Positions 61,201 to 64,000 of a DNA stretch of 64,000 bases are shown here, in pieces. The notes below the pieces were generated by a model. The model saw only the letters and a list, made by a program, of their open reading frames with translations. It ran no database searches and was not told where the DNA came from. The position numbers and the translations under genes are program-made. Numbering within the stretch: position 1 is the first letter of the stretch; every line of letters begins with the position of its first letter. Origin of the DNA: Mumia sp. ZJ1417 (lineage in GTDB: Bacteria; Actinomycetota; Actinomycetes; Propionibacteriales; Nocardioidaceae). The stretch is taken from contig NZ_CP059901.1 of NCBI RefSeq assembly GCF_014127285.1, positions 3,472,001 through 3,536,000 of the forward strand, given 5' to 3'.

Positions 61201-64000
61201 TCGATGCCCGACGGGCGCTGCTGCTCGACGACCGCTGGGCGAGCGCCCGCGAGGACGTCGCGCGCATCGCCGCGGGCCGTGAGGTCGCCATTGCGACCAG
61301 CTCCTTCGCCGGCACCGGAGAGGACGTCGCCACCCAGGCTCGCTGGTGGGCGCCCCGTACCGACGACCCGGTCCTCGCGGACCGCCTCACCGCCATCGCC
61401 GAGGCCGCGCTCGACACGGCGCCCGGCGAGTGGGCCGACGACGTCGCCGTCGTCACCGGCGCGAGCTCCGGCTCGATCGCGTCAGCTGTCGTCGGCCGGC
61501 TGCTGGCCGGCGGCGCGACGGTGGTCGCCACGACGTCGAGCCTCGACCAGCGCAAGCTGCGGTCGTTCAAGGCGCTCTACCGCCGGTACGCCCGCGGCGG
61601 TGCCCGCCTGTGGGTGGTACCGGCCAACCTCGCCTCGTTCGCCGACGTGGACGCGCTCGCGTCGTGGGTGGTCGAGGAGCAGACGTCCAGCGCCGGCGGC
61701 GTGACCACAGTGACCAAGCCTGCTCTCGAGCCGACGCTGGTGTTCCCGTTCGCCGCGGGCCCGGTCTCCGGCGACCTCACCGAGGTGGGGCCGCGCAGCG
61801 AGGTCGACATGCGGATCCTGCTCTGGTCGGTCGAGCGCCTCGTCGGCGCCTTCGCCACCAGTGGCCGCGACCACGACCTGGCGTCCACGCTCCACGTCGT
61901 GCTGCCGGGCTCGCCGAACCGCGGCATGTTCGGCGGCGACGGCGCGTACGGCGAGGCCAAGGCCGCGCTCGACGCGATGGTCACGCGGTGGTCGAGCGAG
62001 TCGACGTGGAACCAGCGCGTCACTCTCGTCCACGCGATCATCGGCTGGGTCCGCGGGACCGGGCTGATGGGGGGCAACGACCCGCTCGTGGACGCCGTCG
62101 AGAAGGTTGGCGTCCGTACGTGGTCGACCGACGAGATGGCCGACGCGCTGCTCGACCACGCGACCGTCGACGCACGGGCGAGTGCCCGTACGGCGCCGGT
62201 GACCGCCGACCTGACCGGCGGGTTGGGCGAGGTCGAGCTGGACCTCGCGGCCCTGGCGCGCGAGGCGGGGTCTCGACAGGCTCGACCGACGGAGGAGGCT
62301 CGACCGACGGAGGCGACGATCGATGCGCTCGCGCCGTCGCCCGCACAGCTGCCGACCCGGCCCGAGGTTGCGTGGCCGAGCCTCTCGGCCCGTCCCGAAG
62401 ACCTCGTCGTCATCGTCGGTGCCGGCGAGCTCGGCCCGTACGGGTCGGCGCGCACGCGCTTCGAGTACGAGGTCTCCGAGGAGCTCTCGGCTGCCGGCGT
62501 GCTCGAGCTCGCCTGGTCGACCGGGCTGGTCGCCTGGGACGACAACGGCGGCTGGTACGACGTCGAGTCGGGCGAGCCCGTCACCGAGGCCGAGATCCAC
62601 GAGCGCTATCACGACACCGTGGTCGAGCGGTGCGGCATCCGCCGCTACGCCGACGACGGCGCGCTGGTCGACACCTCCACGCCGCTGCTCGCCCGGGCGT
62701 ACCTCGATGACGACCTCACGTTCAGCGTCGGCAACGAGGCGGCCGCGCGGGCGATGTACGACGCCGACCCCGACCGTACGGTCATCGCACCCGGTGCCGA
62801 CGGCGACTGGGCCGTCACCCGCAAGGCCGGCACCGAGATCCGCGTCCCGCGGCGTCTCGCGCTGACCCGGACGATCGGCGGCCAGATCCCGACCGGATTC
62901 GACCCAGGTGCGTGGGGCGTGCCGGCGGAGATGCTCGAGTCGCTGGACCGGGTCGCGGTCTGGAACCTCGTCTGCACCGTCGACGCGTTCCTGTCGTCCG
63001 GCTTCAGCCCGGCCGAGCTCATGCGCTGGGTCCACCCGGCGGCGGTCGCGAGCACGCAGGGCACCGGTATGGGCGGCATGACGTCGATGCGTTCGCTCTA
63101 CATCGACACGCTGCTCGGCGAGGCGAAGCAGAACGACATCCTGCAGGAGGCGCTGCCGAACGTCATCGCGGCGCACGTCATGCAGTCGTACGTCGGCGGC
63201 TACGGCGCGATGATCCACCCGGTCGCGGCCTGCGCGACGAGCGCGGTGTCGGTCGAGGAGGGTGCCGACAAGATCCGCCTCGGCAAGGCCGACTTCGTCG
63301 TGGCCGGCGGCTTCGACGACCTCTCGACGGAGGGCATCATCGGGTTCGCCGACATGTCCGCCACGGCCGACTCGGGGGTGATGCTCGCCAAGGGCATCGA
63401 CCCGCGCTTCGTGAGCCGGGCCAACGACCGGCGGCGCGGCGGGTTCGTCGAGTCGCAGGGCGGCGGCACGATCCTCCTCGCGCGCGGCGACGTCGCGGTG
63501 CGGATGGGCCTGCCGGTGCTCGGCGTGGTCGCGTACGCAGGGTCGTTCGCCGACGGCGTCCACACGTCGATCCCGGCGCCGGGTCTCGGCGCGCTGGCCG
63601 CGGCCCGCGGTGGCGCGCAGTCGCCGCTGGCCCGGGGGCTCGCCGCCCTCGGTCTCGGCGCGGACGACGTCGCTGTCGTGTCGAAGCACGACACGTCCAC
63701 GGCGGCCAACGACCCGAACGAGTCCGAGCTGCACGAGCGGATCGCCGCGTCGCTGGGCCGATCGGACGGCAACCCGCTGTTCGTGATCTCGCAGAAGACG
63801 CTGACGGGTCACTCCAAGGGCGGCGCGGCCGCGTTCCAGATGATCGGGCTCTGCCAGGTCCTCGGGAGCCAGGTGCTGCCGCCGAACCGTTCGCTCGACT
63901 GCGTCGACGACGTCCTCGACGAGAACCCGCACCTGGTGTGGCTGCGCGACGCGCTCACGGCGCCGGCGCCGCTGCGGGCGGGGCTGGTGACGAGCCTCGG
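55251..64000 (+). CDS. fas: Type I fatty acid synthase (partial at right edge)
   Basis: One reading frame runs from GTG at 55251 to the window edge (over 2900 residues), with actinobacterial FAS-I domain order. Acyltransferase: about 30-330 (VVSHSQGVLAAEVL). Enoyl reductase: about 390-830 (GGGQVTEGIFAENVG, HVEGGKAGGHHSW). Hot-dog dehydratase: to about 1280 (VTGDHNPIHT, EPIVHGMWL). Malonyl/palmitoyl transferase: about 1290-1660 (LAGHSVGEYNAL). ACP: phosphopantetheine Ser near DGASSRRNQ, about 1764. Ketoreductase: about 2060-2330 (VVTGASSGSIASA). Ketosynthase: from about 2380 (Cys in AACATSAVSV, His in SKHDTSTAA and TLTGHSKGG). The GTG is chosen over ATG at 55209 because it has GAGGGA upstream and VTII matches the usual MTI- start. 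Two linkers carry the interspersed repeat. Confidence 0.96.
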   Translation, partial: MTIIDTPTTRTTHVDHRSRLIDALNGGTPYAVAFGGQGSPWLEPLSELLRTFALGSSMHALCADAESRLEPVWGELARLPYAFTPLAWADALAVAESAASDDAPATPDADLLAQPAVSVPGIALAQLAGLQALALQGLDPAATPPTAVVSHSQGVLAAEVLAGRDPADVLALARLVGAGIQLAAQRAGLLGDTMLAVRRVDPAEVERLLATIDGVDVDLALRNGRRTVVLSGPAADLVTVQRRLEAEAKTQAALRERKVTGGTPFSPVFETLDPRAAFHHHGLRPAGELVATWAKACGLDPEWARDVAVRAVIAPGDWVDALESALDSGPEWILDLGPGNLASLLADYEATARGVGLVAPATREGHRALTTPGAAPRRREAWASFAPKPVTLPDGRTVLETRFTRLTGRSPILLAGMTPTTVDPAIVAAAANAGFWAELAGGGQVTEGIFAENVGTLDDLLDDGRTYAFNALYLDPYLWKMQLGQQRLVQRARATGSAVDAVVVSAGIPDLADAVALVEELRESGISYVVFKPGTVKQIREVLAIAREVAPTPIVVHVEGGKAGGHHSWEDLDDLLLTTYAQLRALDNVVVCVGGGIGTPDAASAYLTGAWARRHGYPAMPLDGILIGTAAMATLEATTSPQVKQMLVDTPGTPEWVGAGRADAGMASGRSQLGADIHEIDNAASRAGRLLDEVAGDTEAAQQRRDEIIAAIAPTAKPYFGDVTEMTYTAWLARFADLAYTDRWLDVTLRDRFHAMIQRAEARLHSADHGEIATLFAEGADVEDPHAALATLLASYPKATEVTLHPADVPFFVEVCRRPGKPVPFVPVLDGDVRRWYRSDSLWQAHDARYDADAVCIIPGTVAVAGITQVDEPVADLLRRFEDETVDDVLTAGALTSRVAGRRRVDAADDVLGLVLAAPDVSWAGRTVRNPVHRLGTDWVIVEPARAEHAETGAVLRTEGETAVLEVGLGGGRTLTVRLQVADAADGGAPVITADDAVTAMRDLAGLAAGDALPTVEGDVARAAVTWSGDLGSDHAAVSSGPLVPGARPAPDALVGLAWPAVFAVLSHAHGDSAVPLVEGMLDLVHLDHAIALAGELPHETTTLVVEARLADVTDTGVGRVVTIDVTVRTEAGAAVATMRERFAIRGRTGAADLTDPVIAGGAARGPVADTPRRTRAEKTVVAPSDLRAFAAVTGDHNPIHTSTAAARLAGLGEPIVHGMWLSAAAQHLLAPRRIDGWTTRFLAPVRPGAEVELRAVRTGLDSGAEIVEVTGRSEGELVLAATARTFAPRTAYAFPGQGIQHAGMGMAGYQRSKAARETWDRADAHTREVLGFSILTVVRDNPTVVVAHGVTHKHPDGVLFLTQFTQVAMAVLGSAQIAELREAGAFVDDAMLAGHSVGEYNALSAVSGVISLEAVIEVVFQRGSVMHTLVPRDAEGRSDYRLAAIRPSQIGLDDDAVAPYVARIAEETGEFLEIANYNLRGSQYAIAGTVKGLAALEADITKRRAEFGGKAAFILVPGIDVPFHSRVLRGGVPDFRTRLEELLPETIDPAILLGRYVPNLVPRPFTLDRAFIAEIAETVPSEPLNEVLADYDAWAATPGQLARRLLVELLAWQFASPVRWIETQDLMFGDLGVERFVEVGVGNAPTVANLASSTLKLPTSPDRPIEVLNIERDAAAVFATDTDPEREPSAVEDKPVEPVETPQSAGAATVPSPAAAPVSSSAERPADLAFDAADATKVLLAWWTKMRLDQIGAADSIESLCDGASSRRNQLLVDLGGELSLGAIDGAADADLPTLSGQVKGLARAYKPFGPVLATALGDHLTKVLGPTGKRQAAIAERVTGAWQLGPGWASHVTAELALATREGTSVRGGAFGDLNVAAGFDAAVDAAVQAIGARHGVAVALPSAGGGGDVTVDAAALGEITAGITGPDGVLASTARHLLAKLGVAPTAETTASATSDADAAVLAQVEAELGTEWARLTAPAFDARRALLLDDRWASAREDVARIAAGREVAIATSSFAGTGEDVATQARWWAPRTDDPVLADRLTAIAEAALDTAPGEWADDVAVVTGASSGSIASAVVGRLLAGGATVVATTSSLDQRKLRSFKALYRRYARGGARLWVVPANLASFADVDALASWVVEEQTSSAGGVTTVTKPALEPTLVFPFAAGPVSGDLTEVGPRSEVDMRILLWSVERLVGAFATSGRDHDLASTLHVVLPGSPNRGMFGGDGAYGEAKAALDAMVTRWSSESTWNQRVTLVHAIIGWVRGTGLMGGNDPLVDAVEKVGVRTWSTDEMADALLDHATVDARASARTAPVTADLTGGLGEVELDLAALAREAGSRQARPTEEARPTEATIDALAPSPAQLPTRPEVAWPSLSARPEDLVVIVGAGELGPYGSARTRFEYEVSEELSAAGVLELAWSTGLVAWDDNGGWYDVESGEPVTEAEIHERYHDTVVERCGIRRYADDGALVDTSTPLLARAYLDDDLTFSVGNEAAARAMYDADPDRTVIAPGADGDWAVTRKAGTEIRVPRRLALTRTIGGQIPTGFDPGAWGVPAEMLESLDRVAVWNLVCTVDAFLSSGFSPAELMRWVHPAAVASTQGTGMGGMTSMRSLYIDTLLGEAKQNDILQEALPNVIAAHVMQSYVGGYGAMIHPVAACATSAVSVEEGADKIRLGKADFVVAGGFDDLSTEGIIGFADMSATADSGVMLAKGIDPRFVSRANDRRRGGFVESQGGGTILLARGDVAVRMGLPVLGVVAYAGSFADGVHTSIPAPGLGALAAARGGAQSPLARGLAALGLGADDVAVVSKHDTSTAANDPNESELHERIAASLGRSDGNPLFVISQKTLTGHSKGGAAAFQMIGLCQVLGSQVLPPNRSLDCVDDVLDENPHLVWLRDALTAPAPLRAGLVTSL
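60336..60360. repeat. Interspersed repeat copy 5 (transferase-ACP linker of fas)
   Basis: CCGGTCGAGCCTGTCGAGACC in reverse orientation is read in frame as KPVEPVETP, the same reading as in the Ski2-like helicase. It lies in the Ala/Pro-rich linker before the ACP domain. Confidence 0.65.
62266..62314. repeat. Interspersed repeat copy 6 (ketoreductase-ketosynthase linker of fas)
   Basis: GGTCTCGACAGGCTCGACC is followed by a tandem partial copy (GGCTCGACCGACGGAGG). It is read as GSRQARPTEEARPTEA in the linker between the ketoreductase and ketosynthase regions, the same frame as the nuoE copy. Confidence 0.65.

Overview
The window is high-GC (about 70%) actinobacterial chromosome. The type I fatty acid synthase, the fourteen-subunit nuo operon flanked by menaquinone genes, frequent GTG starts and ATGA/GTGA stop-start overlaps suggest a Nocardioidaceae-like or related member of the Propionibacteriales. 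That placement is an inference; no rRNA or other marker gene is present. I saw no tRNA or rRNA gene, CRISPR array, prophage or insertion sequence.

Layout. (1) 1-8541 is an accessory catabolic island: an amidohydrolase cut by the left edge, two SDR oxidoreductases, two related cytochromes P450, a one-cluster ferredoxin, an ACMSD-like amidohydrolase, a Dabb protein, a ThuA-like protein and a TrmB-family regulator. A conserved 9-mer, AGTCGTTAG, lies in three of its intergenic regions, twice as part of a longer operator-like motif, so the island may be one regulon for an unknown substrate. (2) 8551-12189 holds a RarD transporter and a membrane-anchored GAF-PAS-SpoIIE-HATPase signalling protein. 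(3) 12231-31231 is a respiration block: menF, menG, nuoA-N and a polyprenyl diphosphate synthase, all but menF on the minus strand, supplying menaquinone and complex I. (4) 31228-34590 encodes a SWIM/SNF2 helicase. (5) 34768-41341 is a purine (urate) degradation cluster: ureidoglycine-glyoxylate transaminase, allantoate amidohydrolase, OHCU decarboxylase, HIU hydrolase, uricase and allantoinase. An antisense HEPN/MNT toxin-antitoxin pair splits it in two. (6) 41342-49473 holds gamma-glutamyltransferase, an SGNH hydrolase, a Ski2-like helicase, a GNAT protein and a long phosphotransacetylase without ackA. (7) 49579-53445 holds an aldehyde dehydrogenase, four overlapping or near-adjacent small membrane-protein genes (one only 52 codons) and an alpha/beta hydrolase. 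(8) 53497-64000 holds a GMC oxidoreductase divergent from a type I fatty acid synthase that runs off the right edge. The promoter region between them carries conspicuous palindromes.

Two window-wide patterns stand out. A short interspersed repeat with core GGTCTCGACAGGCTCGACC (and variants) lies in frame inside five genes (nuoE, nuoC, allantoinase, the Ski2-like helicase and, twice, the fatty acid synthase), always at a linker, terminus or loop. Long, slightly mismatched palindromes sit at gene ends, often overlapping stop codons, and look like bidirectional terminators. One of them encodes the C-terminus of allantoinase.

Two real genes run off the window edges: the left amidohydrolase and the fatty acid synthase.
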